Shown: in pieces, positions 27,502-36,020 of the stretch
Layout: every line of letters starts with the position of its first letter
Position numbering within the stretch: position 1 is the first letter of the stretch
Source of the DNA: JAFGNV01 sp964612485
Lineage (GTDB): Bacteria; Chloroflexota; Anaerolineae; 4572-78; J111
NCBI GenBank assembly: GCA_964612485.1
Contig: CAZTFF010000016.1
Coordinates: forward strand, 1 to 64,000
Length of the DNA: 64,000 nucleotides
Direction of reading: 5' to 3'
Position numbers and translations under genes: made by a program
The notes under the pieces: model-generated
Told to the model about the DNA's origin: nothing
The model's input: the letters and a program-made list of their open reading frames with translations, nothing else
Databases searched by the model: none

Positions 27502-27594
27502 CTCAATATTTCGGAGGAACGAGGTCTGAGCCTGTCGAAGACCGTTGGTTTCGACAAGCTCAACCAACTCTGCCCCAGATTATTGAGAAGGCAC
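27502..27594 (+). repeat. 92-base palindromic element, copy 1
   Basis: The ends carry short inverted CTCAATA repeats. The centre is an imperfect hairpin, TGAGCCTGTCGAA against TTCGACAAGCTCA. The 47 bases at 27519-27565 recur exactly, inverted, at 29985-30031, and similarity covers the whole 92 bases. It lies between the convergent fmdB-like and tmk genes. It has no reading frame and looks like a non-coding MITE or REP-like element. Confidence 0.8.
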
Positions 27595-27597
27595 TAT

Positions 27598-27642
27598 AAA
27601 TTGTGAAAATTTATTTGTTAATGAATTCATTCACAATTTTTT
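27598..27642 (+). terminator. Rho-independent terminator between the fmdB-like gene and tmk
   Basis: AAATTGTGAA (27598-27607) pairs with TTCACAATTT (27630-27639) and is followed by further T to 27642. The loop holds the palindrome AATGAATTCATT (27620-27631). It overlaps the tmk stop codon, and the reverse strand also has a short A/T tail, so it may serve both genes. Confidence 0.6.
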
Positions 27643-28275
27643 AATTAGCAACGTTTTTTCCAACCGCTCGCAGATGGAGCGGTTGATTTTTTCTATAGAG
27701 CCGGCGGCGCTGACCACCAGCCAGCGGTCCGGCTCTTTTTGGGCCATTTCCAGATAGCCGTCTCGCACCCGGTGGTGAAAATCCAGTTCCAGTTGGTCCA
27801 TCCGGTTCCACTCGCCCTGGCCGGCGGCGTTGGCATCTTCTTTGCGTTTCAGGCCCTCTTCTACCGGCAGGTCCAGATAAACGGTCAGGCTGGGTTTGAG
27901 ATGCCGGGTGGCAAATTCGGTGATCTGGCGCAGGGTTTCAAAATCCAGTTGACGCCCATAACCCTGGTAAGCGTAGGTGCTGTCCGCATACCGGTCGCAC
28001 AGCACTACCTCGCCCCGGTCTAATCGTGGCAGGATGACCTGCTCCACCAGTTGGGCGCGGCTGGCCGAGTAAAGTAAAATCTCGGCGCGGGAGGCCATGG
28101 CCGTATTTTTTACATCGTGCAGCACCTCCCGAATTTGGTCGCCAATGGGGGTGCCGCCCGGCTCCCGCGTGCAGTAAACGGTATACCCTTGCTCGCGCAG
28201 ATGGGCGGCTGCCAGCTCTATTTGAGTTGTTTTCCCGGAGCCGTCGGGGCCTTCAAAAGTTATAAATAAACCCAA
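27631..28275 (-). CDS. tmk: Thymidylate kinase
   Basis: Phosphorylates dTMP to dTDP. 214 residues with P-loop FEGPDGSGKTTQ, TREPGGTPIGDQIR and the CDRYADSTYAYQGYGR motif, followed by DLPVEEGLKR. The start is TTG (28275); no ATG is available before the P-loop. It is flanked on both sides, together with the next gene, by inverted copies of the 92-base palindromic element. Confidence 0.96.
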   Translation of the reverse strand: MGLFITFEGPDGSGKTTQIELAAAHLREQGYTVYCTREPGGTPIGDQIREVLHDVKNTAMASRAEILLYSASRAQLVEQVILPRLDRGEVVLCDRYADSTYAYQGYGRQLDFETLRQITEFATRHLKPSLTVYLDLPVEEGLKRKEDANAAGQGEWNRMDQLELDFHHRVRDGYLEMAQKEPDRWLVVSAAGSIEKINRSICERLEKTLLIKKL

Positions 28276-28314
28276 GGTGTTTTCACCGGTGGATAGAATA
28301 ATGTAGTTTTTCCG

Positions 28315-29940
28315 TCAAGAGCTGGTACGAGCCGAGTCACGGTAGATGCGCACCCGGCGATTCGGTTCCCGGCCCAGGCTGTGAGAAATCAGGTTGGCCT
28401 GCCGGGCCATCTCGTGCTGCTGGCGGCGAATCGACGAATTTTGAGGCGATAATTCGATGTTACGCGCGCCCGATAACACTTTACGGATCGCGTCCTGGGT
28501 TTCGCGCTGGGCTACAGCCATGGGATCGGTTTCACCGGCATCCAGGGTAAAAATATCGGCCAGACACGACTCCATTTGCACCACTGTATTAGAACGCAGC
28601 ACGTAAACCGGCTTGCCTATGCGCTCGGCTTCGGCAATGGGCTGGGGCCGCTTGCGGTAGTAACTTTTGAGCGTCATCAACACATCGGCCTGTCCCAGAT
28701 CATCCACAATATTCACCGGCACGCGCAGCGTTTTGGAAGCCTGGCGCAGCCGATTTTGGCCCACGCCGTAGGCATAGATATTTTTTGGCTGCAGGGCGCG
28801 GATGGGGTCAAGCTCATCCAAACCTCGCGCGGCCTGCCGCCCCCGGAAATCACCATAATCTCCATTTTTCTTTTTGGTCAATGGCTTTTCCGGCTGTTCG
28901 GGCTGGGGCGGTCGTTCAACCTGAATTTCACCTGCTTCATCCCGATACCGAATTTCAGGAATCAGCGGGCGGCCTCGCAGCAGCGTATCCACGGCCCGCG
29001 CCACGTCGTAATGCACGGCAAAAGTGTGGCGGTTCTGGATTTCTACCAGCACGTCAAAAGTGGGCGGCGCGCGGCGTTCCAGCACCGTTTTTTGCGTGCC
29101 GCGCCGCCGGGCCTCTTCATCGGACAGCGTAACGCTGTCGATCCCGCCCACCAGATCGGCCAGGGTGGGGTTCATCAACAGATTTTCCAGCGTAACGCCG
29201 TGAGCGGTGCCAACTAACTGCACGCCCCGTTCGGCAATAGTGCGGGCGGCTTCGGCCTCCAGCTCGCGGCCAATTTCATCAATGATGATAACTTCGGGCA
29301 TATGGTTTTCTACGGCTTCAATCATCACCTCGTGCTGCAAGCTGGGTTTGGCTACCTGCAAGCGGCGGGCGCGGCCAATGGCCGGGTGCGGAATATCGCC
29401 GTCTCCGGCAATCTCGTTGGAGGTATCCACAATCACCACCCGTTTTTTATCGGCCAAAACGCGTGCGGCTTCCCGCAGCAGGGTTGTTTTACCCACCCCC
29501 GGCGGGCCGAGCAACAGCAGGCTTTTGCCCGTCTCCAAGATATCCCGCACAATGTCAACCGTGCCAAACACGGCCCGGCCCACCCGGCAGGTCAGGCCGA
29601 TGATCTTGCCCTGGCGGTTGCGAATGCCGGAGATGCGGTGCAGGGTTCGTTCGATGCCGGCGCGATTATCGCCCATAAACTGGCCAATGCGCTGGATGGC
29701 GTAATCAATATCCGCCTGGGTGATCTCTTTGTCGCTCAGGATCATTTCATGATCGGTAAAACGGGCTTCGGGCTGGCGGCCCAAATCCATAATGATTTCG
29801 ATGAGCTTTTCGCCCTCGTTGACGGCGTCCAAGACCTCTCGGATGTAAGTGGGCAAAACATCAAGCAGCGCATCAAGATCATCGGTGATTTTTACTTCGT
29901 GAGTAAGATCGTTCATATGTTCAATAGATGGTTCTGTCAT
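28315..29940 (-). CDS. Ycf45/SpoIIIAA-like AAA ATPase with C-terminal R3H domain
   Basis: 541 residues. An N-terminal region (1-110) leads to a RecA/SpoIIIAA-like ATPase domain (Walker A LLGPPGVGKTTLLRE, Walker B EVIIIDEIGRELEAEAARTI), a long basic linker, a nucleotide-binding-like region, and an R3H-type tail with RRQQHEMARQANLISHSLG and REPNRRVRIY. R3H domains bind single-stranded nucleic acid, and homologues are known as Ycf45 in plastids and cyanobacteria. Its role is not established. It lies 39 bases upstream of tmk. Confidence 0.88.
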   Translation of the reverse strand: MTEPSIEHMNDLTHEVKITDDLDALLDVLPTYIREVLDAVNEGEKLIEIIMDLGRQPEARFTDHEMILSDKEITQADIDYAIQRIGQFMGDNRAGIERTLHRISGIRNRQGKIIGLTCRVGRAVFGTVDIVRDILETGKSLLLLGPPGVGKTTLLREAARVLADKKRVVIVDTSNEIAGDGDIPHPAIGRARRLQVAKPSLQHEVMIEAVENHMPEVIIIDEIGRELEAEAARTIAERGVQLVGTAHGVTLENLLMNPTLADLVGGIDSVTLSDEEARRRGTQKTVLERRAPPTFDVLVEIQNRHTFAVHYDVARAVDTLLRGRPLIPEIRYRDEAGEIQVERPPQPEQPEKPLTKKKNGDYGDFRGRQAARGLDELDPIRALQPKNIYAYGVGQNRLRQASKTLRVPVNIVDDLGQADVLMTLKSYYRKRPQPIAEAERIGKPVYVLRSNTVVQMESCLADIFTLDAGETDPMAVAQRETQDAIRKVLSGARNIELSPQNSSIRRQQHEMARQANLISHSLGREPNRRVRIYRDSARTSS

Positions 29941-29956
29941 ATTCTATTCCTAAAAC

Positions 29957-30048
29957 GTGCCTTTTCAATAAACTGGGCAGAGTGGGTTGAGCTTGTCGAA
30001 ACCAACGGTCTTCGACAGGCTCAGACCTCGTCCCCCCGCAATATGGAG
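29957..30048 (-). repeat. 92-base palindromic element, copy 2 (inverted relative to copy 1)
   Basis: Reverse complement of copy 1. 47 bases (29985-30031) are identical to 27519-27565, and the flanks differ by scattered substitutions (for example 4 of 23 at the CTC end). Together the two copies form an inverted pair around 2.4 kb carrying tmk and the R3H ATPase gene. Confidence 0.8.
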
Positions 30049-30075
30049 AACATATCCTAAAACAGCCTTTGCCGT

Positions 30076-31125
30076 TTAATGCCCATTAAATGATGAGGGC
30101 TGCGGGTCTATCATATCAACGGCCGAGATAATCGTAGTGGCGGCGCCCTCGGAGGGCGATTTTTCCAGGGATGGCAGCCGGTGATACGATCTATCTTTCA
30201 AACGCACGACCATTGGTTTAACGACCAACACCTGGGTGGTCAGCGGCTCAAAGCCCAGATCAAGCAAAACGGATCGCCAGCCGATTTCGTACTGTCGCAG
30301 CGCAAAATAGACCGGCAAATCCCGGTTTTTTTGGGCGATGATTTTTAGAGCGGCCTGGGCAATGATTTCGGCCTGATCCAACGCATCGGGATGAAGCATT
30401 GACCGCACCCAAAAACCCCGCGTGCCGCTGCGAATGTGCAGCGCGCCTAAAATTTCGCCGCCAACTTCCCACACGTATCCCTGGCGGCGTCCCGGCTCCG
30501 TCCAATTTCTACGGGTTGAGGCCCACTGACCCTGGGCCAGCCCTTCGGCGTTTTGCACCGAGCGGGGCGTGATGGAAGCGTATAATCGCTGCAAGCCCCA
30601 GCCATCGCTCAACTGCTGCGGGCGTAATCGCACTGTGGCGGGCGCCGGTTCCTGGCCGGCGGGCCATTGCCACTGCGGCCCCAATTGGTAAATATCTTCC
30701 TGGCTATATTTGGTAAAGCCCACAATTTTGAACAACTGGTACGCTTCGCCATCAACCGGAAGATTGGCGTACAGGCTGAAGCGGCCCTGTTCGGCGGTTT
30801 GCACGCACAAATGGCTTAACAACCGCTGCCAGATGGCGTGGTTGCCGTTGCCGGCTTCCAGCGTGGGCGACATAAAGACCACATCCTGCTCCGGGCGTCC
30901 GGGCCGGTTGCGCATTTGGGCCAGCCCCAAAAGGCGGCCATTTTCATCTTGTTGGTCAAGAATGAAGGTAGAAGGGCCTGCACGGGGATAAAAAATGCTG
31001 TGAATCAGCACCGAACGCAGGGGCGAACGCGGATGGGTTAACTGCTCTTCTATATCTAACGGCATTCCCATTTGCTGAAGGCGCGTTACAAGCTTTGCAT
31101 CACGCCAATCAAAGGGTCGTATCAA
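30076..31125 (-). CDS. GNAT-like acetyltransferase, substrate unknown
   Basis: 349 residues. It begins MIRPFDWRDAKLVTRLQQ, a usual GNAT N-terminus. An acetyl-CoA-like fold region follows (LLGLAQMRNRPGRPEQDVVFMSP, then a helix), and a second GNAT-like half covers residues about 180-320 (GYVWEVGGEILGALHIRSG, FALRQYEIGWRSVLLDLGFE). It may be a tandem GNAT. The start is TTG (31125) with no clear ribosome-binding site, so the start is uncertain. Target unknown. Confidence 0.6.
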   Translation of the reverse strand: MIRPFDWRDAKLVTRLQQMGMPLDIEEQLTHPRSPLRSVLIHSIFYPRAGPSTFILDQQDENGRLLGLAQMRNRPGRPEQDVVFMSPTLEAGNGNHAIWQRLLSHLCVQTAEQGRFSLYANLPVDGEAYQLFKIVGFTKYSQEDIYQLGPQWQWPAGQEPAPATVRLRPQQLSDGWGLQRLYASITPRSVQNAEGLAQGQWASTRRNWTEPGRRQGYVWEVGGEILGALHIRSGTRGFWVRSMLHPDALDQAEIIAQAALKIIAQKNRDLPVYFALRQYEIGWRSVLLDLGFEPLTTQVLVVKPMVVRLKDRSYHRLPSLEKSPSEGAATTIISAVDMIDPQPSSFNGH

Positions 31126-31297
31126 TGTTCAATACCTGGCAAAGCCAATCCCTACGATCAGGAAAGATAATTTTACTACGGAGATATTGTACTCAGGATA
31201 AGGGGGCTTGGCAAGAAAAATTGGGGGAGAATTGAAATTACGGCTATACATAATGTTAACGTTGTTCGCCAAATTCACTATTTGTTGGTATACTTAT

Positions 31298-31320
31298 GTT
31301 TAGAAAACAGTTATCTAAAC
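31298..31320. promoter_or_regulatory. Dyad just before the ribosome-binding site of the LysM glycosidase
   Basis: GTTTAGA (31298-31304) and TCTAAAC (31314-31320) are perfect inverted repeats separated by 9 bases, directly before CGGAGGGG. A TATACT (31289-31294) lies just upstream, so a bound protein or an mRNA hairpin here could block transcription or translation. Confidence 0.45.
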
Positions 31321-31333
31321 CGGAGGGGACCCT

Positions 31334-33508
31334 ATGGCCCTGGTCAAAACTGCTACCCATCGACACTATTTGCTTAATCCCGACGGCAAACCCTTTTTTG
31401 TGATGGGCGTTAATTATGCCGGTTATTTTGACCGCGCCTGGAAAATGTGGGAGCCGGACCGATTTGATCCCGATCTGATCGCGCGCGACTTCAAAAAAGC
31501 GCAAGATTGCGGCCTCAACACCCTCCGGCTGTTTGCCCATACCGCCCTCATCCGGGATATTCGGCAGAATAATTTTGATAAAGTGGACCAGGTTTTGTCG
31601 CTGGCGCAAGATCACAACCTGCTGGTGCTATTTACGCTCAACGACGCCCACTACCTCAACCTGGAAGATGTGAGCCAGTTAGACGCCAAAATTGCCGAGC
31701 GATACAAAAATGTATCCACTATTTTGGGGTATGATCTGGAAAACGAGCCGGTTTTTTACAACCTCATCGCCGCCATTTATCCCGAAGCGCACCGCCCCCC
31801 CGTTCACAGCCCTCGCCTGGTAGATCATTACGGCGAGCGGGTGAGCCGCCAGGAAGCGCTGGCCATGCAGCAGGCCCGTCGCATCCCCGGCCACCTGGAC
31901 GCGGACACCGCCTACTACTACATCAACGCCCTGCGCCTCTTTTTAGAATACGACGCCGCCATCAATGCCTTCACCAAAACGGGCCAGGGATCGCTCATTG
32001 ACTTCATGAATTCCGACGAGGCCAACCCCTGGTACCCGCTCATTGGCGTGCTGGATGATACGGCAGCCGCCTGGCTGGCCGCCCGCATGGAGCCGATCCG
32101 CGCCACCGGCGATGAGCATCTGCTGACCGTGGGTTGGAACTGGCTGCACTTTGCCGGGCTACCGGCCAACCGGGCGCTTGATTTTCAAACTTACCACAAT
32201 TACCCCAACCTGTCGATGGGCGGTTTCAATACCAACCTGTCCCACTTGGAGGGGCTGCACCGCGCCTTTCCCAAGCACCCCTTGATTTTTGGCGAATTTG
32301 GCTGGAGCAACCAGTCCGGCACCAGCCCCAGCGCCAGCCAGTTGGTGCCGGCCTCAAAAACAGCGCTGTACGAGGCGGCCACCTTCGCCTACCTGCGCGG
32401 TAAAAAATTTGCCGGCGGCATCAAATGGATGCTCAATGATGTAGACAGCGCCGCCAACCCCTACGAGGCAAATTTTGGTATTTTCAGCGCCGGCGATCAA
32501 GCCAAACCTGTGCGGGATTTAGCCCGCCGCTTCAGCCAGGATTGGCCAAGAGTGGATACCATGGGCAATTTCAACCACCTGCGCGATACCGAGGCCGGCA
32601 TTGCCTATCGATTATCTCTGCCCACGCACCTGACGATTGGCGGCCATATTTATCAGGATGATACCATAAGCTGGCAGGCTGAAACCGTCGCGCACTGTTA
32701 TCTTAAAATCGATCCCGCAGAAATCCGCATCGATGCCACTGGGCCGGGCCGCCTCTCCTTTGATCCGTGGGACGTGTTGCCCACCTGGGACCGAAGCCGC
32801 GCCATCGAACTGTACCGGCTGTACCACAACCAACAACGTACCTTGCAGCATACGTTTGAAGCCGGCGAGCACGTAGGGGTTGACCTGCTGCCCAACACCT
32901 CCTACGTACTGGCCATGGGGCGTGAGACCTCCTCGCCGCCGGACGAACCCACTCCCCCAACCCCGCAGCCCGGCGAGCACGTGGTTCTATTTGGTGATTT
33001 TGATGATTATCTCCAGGCCGCGCTGGCCTACCTGCGCCGGTTTGCCCCGGACTTTACCTTCGCCGCCGGCCAGGTATCCGGGCGATGGGCCTATGTGACC
33101 GTGGTCGCCACCCAGCAGCAGGTGGCCGATTCGATTTTAGACAACATCCGGGGAGCCGGCGCGATTCTGGTAGAACGCGTGGTGGCCGATACGCCCGCCG
33201 ACACCCAAACCCTGCTGGACGACATGGCCGAACGAGGCCGGCGGTTTCTCACCTCCGGCGAACCACCCCAGGAGGAACCTCCTTCAGAACCGGGCGAGCC
33301 ACCTGAGCCGGAGCCGCCCTCGCCGCCAGAACCACCCGCGCAGGAAACATACACTGTTCAGCCCGGCGATACCCTCAGCCGCATTGCCGTCAAAATATAC
33401 AATGACTACGCGATGTGGCAGGCCATCTTTGAAGCCAATCGAGACATCATTGCCAACCCCGGCCTCATCCGGCCCGGCATGGAATTACGGCTGCCGCCAA
33501 AAGAATAA
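31334..33508 (+). CDS. GH5-like (beta/alpha)8 glycosidase with C-terminal LysM domain
   Basis: 724 residues. The N-terminal domain (about 1-420) has the clan GH-A layout: acid/base Glu138 in LENEPVFYN and nucleophile Glu321 in FGEFGWSNQ. It is followed by a beta region (about 430-530), a small module (about 545-640), a Pro/Glu linker and a LysM domain (about 670-720, YTVQPGDTLSRIAVKIYND). LysM normally binds peptidoglycan or chitin-like glycans. No signal peptide is visible at the N-terminus, although the LysM suggests a cell-wall location. The substrate is not identifiable. Confidence 0.8.
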   Translation: MALVKTATHRHYLLNPDGKPFFVMGVNYAGYFDRAWKMWEPDRFDPDLIARDFKKAQDCGLNTLRLFAHTALIRDIRQNNFDKVDQVLSLAQDHNLLVLFTLNDAHYLNLEDVSQLDAKIAERYKNVSTILGYDLENEPVFYNLIAAIYPEAHRPPVHSPRLVDHYGERVSRQEALAMQQARRIPGHLDADTAYYYINALRLFLEYDAAINAFTKTGQGSLIDFMNSDEANPWYPLIGVLDDTAAAWLAARMEPIRATGDEHLLTVGWNWLHFAGLPANRALDFQTYHNYPNLSMGGFNTNLSHLEGLHRAFPKHPLIFGEFGWSNQSGTSPSASQLVPASKTALYEAATFAYLRGKKFAGGIKWMLNDVDSAANPYEANFGIFSAGDQAKPVRDLARRFSQDWPRVDTMGNFNHLRDTEAGIAYRLSLPTHLTIGGHIYQDDTISWQAETVAHCYLKIDPAEIRIDATGPGRLSFDPWDVLPTWDRSRAIELYRLYHNQQRTLQHTFEAGEHVGVDLLPNTSYVLAMGRETSSPPDEPTPPTPQPGEHVVLFGDFDDYLQAALAYLRRFAPDFTFAAGQVSGRWAYVTVVATQQQVADSILDNIRGAGAILVERVVADTPADTQTLLDDMAERGRRFLTSGEPPQEEPPSEPGEPPEPEPPSPPEPPAQETYTVQPGDTLSRIAVKIYNDYAMWQAIFEANRDIIANPGLIRPGMELRLPPKE

Positions 33509-33516
33509 CCATCCCA

Positions 33517-33545
33517 TTGGCGTGATACCCAATTTTGTGTAAAAT
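33517..33545 (+). promoter_or_regulatory. Sigma-70-like promoter of tyrS
   Basis: TTGGCG (33517-33522), a 17-base spacer and TAAAAT (33540-33545) with TG just upstream. The ATG at 33584 is 38 bases downstream of the -10. No T-box leader is present. Confidence 0.55.
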
Positions 33546-33583
33546 GACCCCCGACGTCAACCTCAAAAACGAGTTTACAAATT

Positions 33584-34816
33584 ATGAGCAACAACGTATT
33601 TGATATTCTGCAAGAGCGCGGTTTCATTGCCCAGGTAACCGACGAAGAAGCCGTCCGCAAAATTCTGGGTGAAGAACAGATCACTTTTTACATTGGCTAC
33701 GACGGCACCGCCGACAGCCTGCACGCCGGCAGCCTGGTAACGATTATGGCCATGATGCATTTGCAGCGGGCCGGGCACCGGCCTATTGCCCTGGTGGGCG
33801 GCGGAACCACCATGGTGGGCGACCCCAGCGGCAAAACCGAGATGCGCCGCATGCTTTCTGAAGACGACATCCAGGCTAATGTGGATAAACTCCACGCCCA
33901 ACTCAACCATTACATCCATTTTGATGAAGGCCAGGCTTTGGCCGTCAACAACGCCGGCTGGCTGCTCGATTTGAACTATATTGCCTTTTTGCGCGACATT
34001 GGCCGCCATTTTAGCGTCAACCGCATGCTGACCGCCGAAGCCTATAAACAACGCCTGGAACGCGGCCTGAATTTTATCGAGCTGAACTACCAGATTTTGC
34101 AGGCGTACGATTACCTGGTTTTATACCAGAAACACGGCTGTACCCTGCAAATGGGCGGCGATGACCAGTGGGGCAACCTGCTGGCCGGGGTTGATCTGAT
34201 CCGGCGGGTGGAAGGAGCCACCGTCCACGCGATGACTTACCCCCTGCTGACCACCGCCGGCGGGGCCAAAATGGGCAAAACCGCTGCCGGCGCCGTGTGG
34301 CTGGATAAAAATAAACTCAGCCCTTACGACTATTACCAATACTGGGTTAACTGCGACGACCGCGATGTGGAAAAATTGCTCAAAACCTTCACTTTTCTGC
34401 CGATGGATGAGATCAAACGGCTGTCGGCATTGGAGGGCGCTGAACTGCGCCAGGCCAAGCAGGTATTGGCTTACGAAGCCACGGTAATTACCCACAGCGA
34501 AGCCGAAGCCAAAGCCGCTGAGAAAGCCGCCAAAGCCGCTTTTTCCCAGGGCGGCGATCTGAGCGCGATGCCCGCCACCCCCATTTCCGCCCGGCGACTG
34601 GAGGAAGGTCTGGGAGTTTTGGAGATATTTGCCGAAGTCGGACTCACCCAATCGCGCGGCGAGGCCCGGCGCATGCTGCAACAGGGCGGTATCTATGTAA
34701 ACGATCAGCGAGTGGATCAGGTTGATGCCGCGCTGTCAACCAATGATGTTACCAACGAGGGTATTTTGCTGCGGGCGGGGAAAAAGAAATATCACCGGTT
34801 GGTGGTTGAAACATAG
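33584..34816 (+). CDS. tyrS: Tyrosyl-tRNA synthetase
   Basis: Charges tRNA-Tyr. 410 residues. The class I HIGH-type site is LHAGSLVTI, and the second signature is AKMGKTAAGAVWL, a KFGKT-like form usual for bacterial TyrRS. A catalytic-domain motif DYLVLYQKHGCTLQMGGDDQWGN is present, and an S4 RNA-binding domain follows at the C-terminus (QSRGEARRMLQQGGIYVNDQ). Length matches the family. A strong terminator follows. Confidence 0.97.
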   Translation: MSNNVFDILQERGFIAQVTDEEAVRKILGEEQITFYIGYDGTADSLHAGSLVTIMAMMHLQRAGHRPIALVGGGTTMVGDPSGKTEMRRMLSEDDIQANVDKLHAQLNHYIHFDEGQALAVNNAGWLLDLNYIAFLRDIGRHFSVNRMLTAEAYKQRLERGLNFIELNYQILQAYDYLVLYQKHGCTLQMGGDDQWGNLLAGVDLIRRVEGATVHAMTYPLLTTAGGAKMGKTAAGAVWLDKNKLSPYDYYQYWVNCDDRDVEKLLKTFTFLPMDEIKRLSALEGAELRQAKQVLAYEATVITHSEAEAKAAEKAAKAAFSQGGDLSAMPATPISARRLEEGLGVLEIFAEVGLTQSRGEARRMLQQGGIYVNDQRVDQVDAALSTNDVTNEGILLRAGKKKYHRLVVET

Positions 34817-34839
34817 AAAACATTGGGAAATTGAGACAC

Positions 34840-34875
34840 AAAAAATTGCCCCGTGAGGATGCGGGGCAATTTTTT
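34840..34875 (+). terminator. Rho-independent terminator of tyrS
   Basis: AAAAAATTGCCCCG (34840-34853) and CGGGGCAATTTTTT (34862-34875) form a perfect 14-base stem with an 8-base loop. The 3' arm ends in six T. The stem is symmetric and could also act on the other strand. Confidence 0.85.
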
Positions 34876-35076
34876 GTTGATGGAGAGAAACCATCGAGGA
34901 GCGATTACCGCCTGTTACTCTCATTTATACCTCATTTCCCATTTGTTTGTCAAACCTTGAAAATAAATTTACCGGGCCGGTCAAATTATCCGTTAAGCGG
35001 CATATTTTCAAAATTGGTCAACTTCCTGTAAACTGGACCTCACACACAAATGGGCAAGATAACGGGAGGCCACGTG

Positions 35077-35298
35077 ATGAAACCACTCAAATTCGATGTT
35101 TATGGCCGGAGAGTTCTGGTAGAACGATCAGCCGGGGGCTGGCTGGCCTTTTATGCGGGCAATGAGGGGAAAAAACGTCCGGCCACAGATATTGTAATTC
35201 CAGACTCGCTTGTGGAAACAGAACTGGCGCAATACCTGGCCGATCTCTTTCACGAAAGCGCCAGCCGGCAGCACCCCGAGGTCAAGCAGATAGATTAA
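35077..35298 (+). CDS. Small conserved protein of unknown function (73 residues)
   Basis: Starts MKPLKFDVYGRRVLVERSAG, with GGGAGG 7 bases upstream of the ATG at 35077; the in-frame ATG at 35050 has none. A short beta-rich N-terminus (FDVYGRRVLVER, GWLAFYAGNEGKKR) and the later VIPDSLVETELAQYLADLFHE pattern match a family of small uncharacterised bacterial proteins that I recall as a DUF; the exact family is not certain. No membrane segment. It lies 13 bases upstream of the next gene, so the two may be co-transcribed. Confidence 0.7.
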   Translation: MKPLKFDVYGRRVLVERSAGGWLAFYAGNEGKKRPATDIVIPDSLVETELAQYLADLFHESASRQHPEVKQID

Positions 35299-35311
35299 TT
35301 TGGAAGGACAT

Positions 35312-35863
35312 ATGGCTGATTTATCATTCATCTCCCCTTTGTCGTCCTCCGTATGCGTAGACCGGCTGGAAGAAATGGCTGCCAATCGCAGCTTTTACGC
35401 CCAAACCGGCCACGTACCGGTGCAGATTACTTTTACCCAACTTAACGTTACGCGCGCGGAAAACAATCACACGCTTTTCCGGTTGAAGGGACGCTGCACC
35501 CGATACCGGGGCGTTGGCATTTTATACATGCAGGTCAAAGGCCGGCTGGAACCGGCGGGGACCGTTACCAAAGTTCACTTCTCTCTGGGGCTGGGCACGC
35601 CCACAGATCGTACCGAGTGGTTGTTTCAGATAGGCTGGCACCTGTTACTTTTAGCCGTTGGGGGCGTCTTAATATTTCGCGGCGTTGCGCTGCCAGCCGG
35701 GCCGGCGGCGCTTCATTTCGCCTTTCTGCCGATGGTATATCTGTTGTACAGTATGGCTTTGTATATGCTTTATCAACCTGCTGCCGTCAGAATACCGTCA
35801 ATTATCCACCAAACCCTCTCCGCCGAGCCACCTATGGACACAAAAAACAGCCCTGCGGCCTGA
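35312..35863 (+). CDS. Membrane protein of unknown function
   Basis: 183 residues from the ATG at 35312 (GGAAGGA just upstream; the in-frame TTG at 35300 has no ribosome-binding site). The soluble N-terminal part (about 1-100) has a beta-rich region with FRLKGRCTRYRGVGILYMQVKG. Two membrane segments follow (about 107-128 and 133-157), then a short cytoplasmic tail. Not recognised. It lies directly after the small unknown gene. Confidence 0.6.
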   Translation: MADLSFISPLSSSVCVDRLEEMAANRSFYAQTGHVPVQITFTQLNVTRAENNHTLFRLKGRCTRYRGVGILYMQVKGRLEPAGTVTKVHFSLGLGTPTDRTEWLFQIGWHLLLLAVGGVLIFRGVALPAGPAALHFAFLPMVYLLYSMALYMLYQPAAVRIPSIIHQTLSAEPPMDTKNSPAA

Positions 35864-35876
35864 AACTCTAATCTCA

Positions 35877-35905
35877 TTGACTCCATGTTTGTCCTATGCT
35901 ATCCT
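35877..35905 (+). promoter_or_regulatory. Sigma-70-like promoter of the PfkB-type kinase
   Basis: TTGACT (35877-35882), a 17-base spacer and TATCCT (35900-35905) preceded by TGC. A leader of about 110 bases leads to the TTG start at 36021. Confidence 0.5.
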
Positions 35906-36020
35906 CTAAAAGAAGCGGCGCAGTTGGACGCGGATCAACTTCTGGAACTCCGCGCTTTGATTCTCAACTGCCCGGTATTTCGTAACGCTTTTTAGCGCGG
36001 CGGGATACCAGGAGGTAAGT

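Noticed and set aside
33584..34816. Altered KMSKS motif (KMGKT) as a sign of an unusual TyrRS
   Set aside because: Bacterial tyrosyl-tRNA synthetases normally have KFGKT-type sequences here, so it is ordinary.
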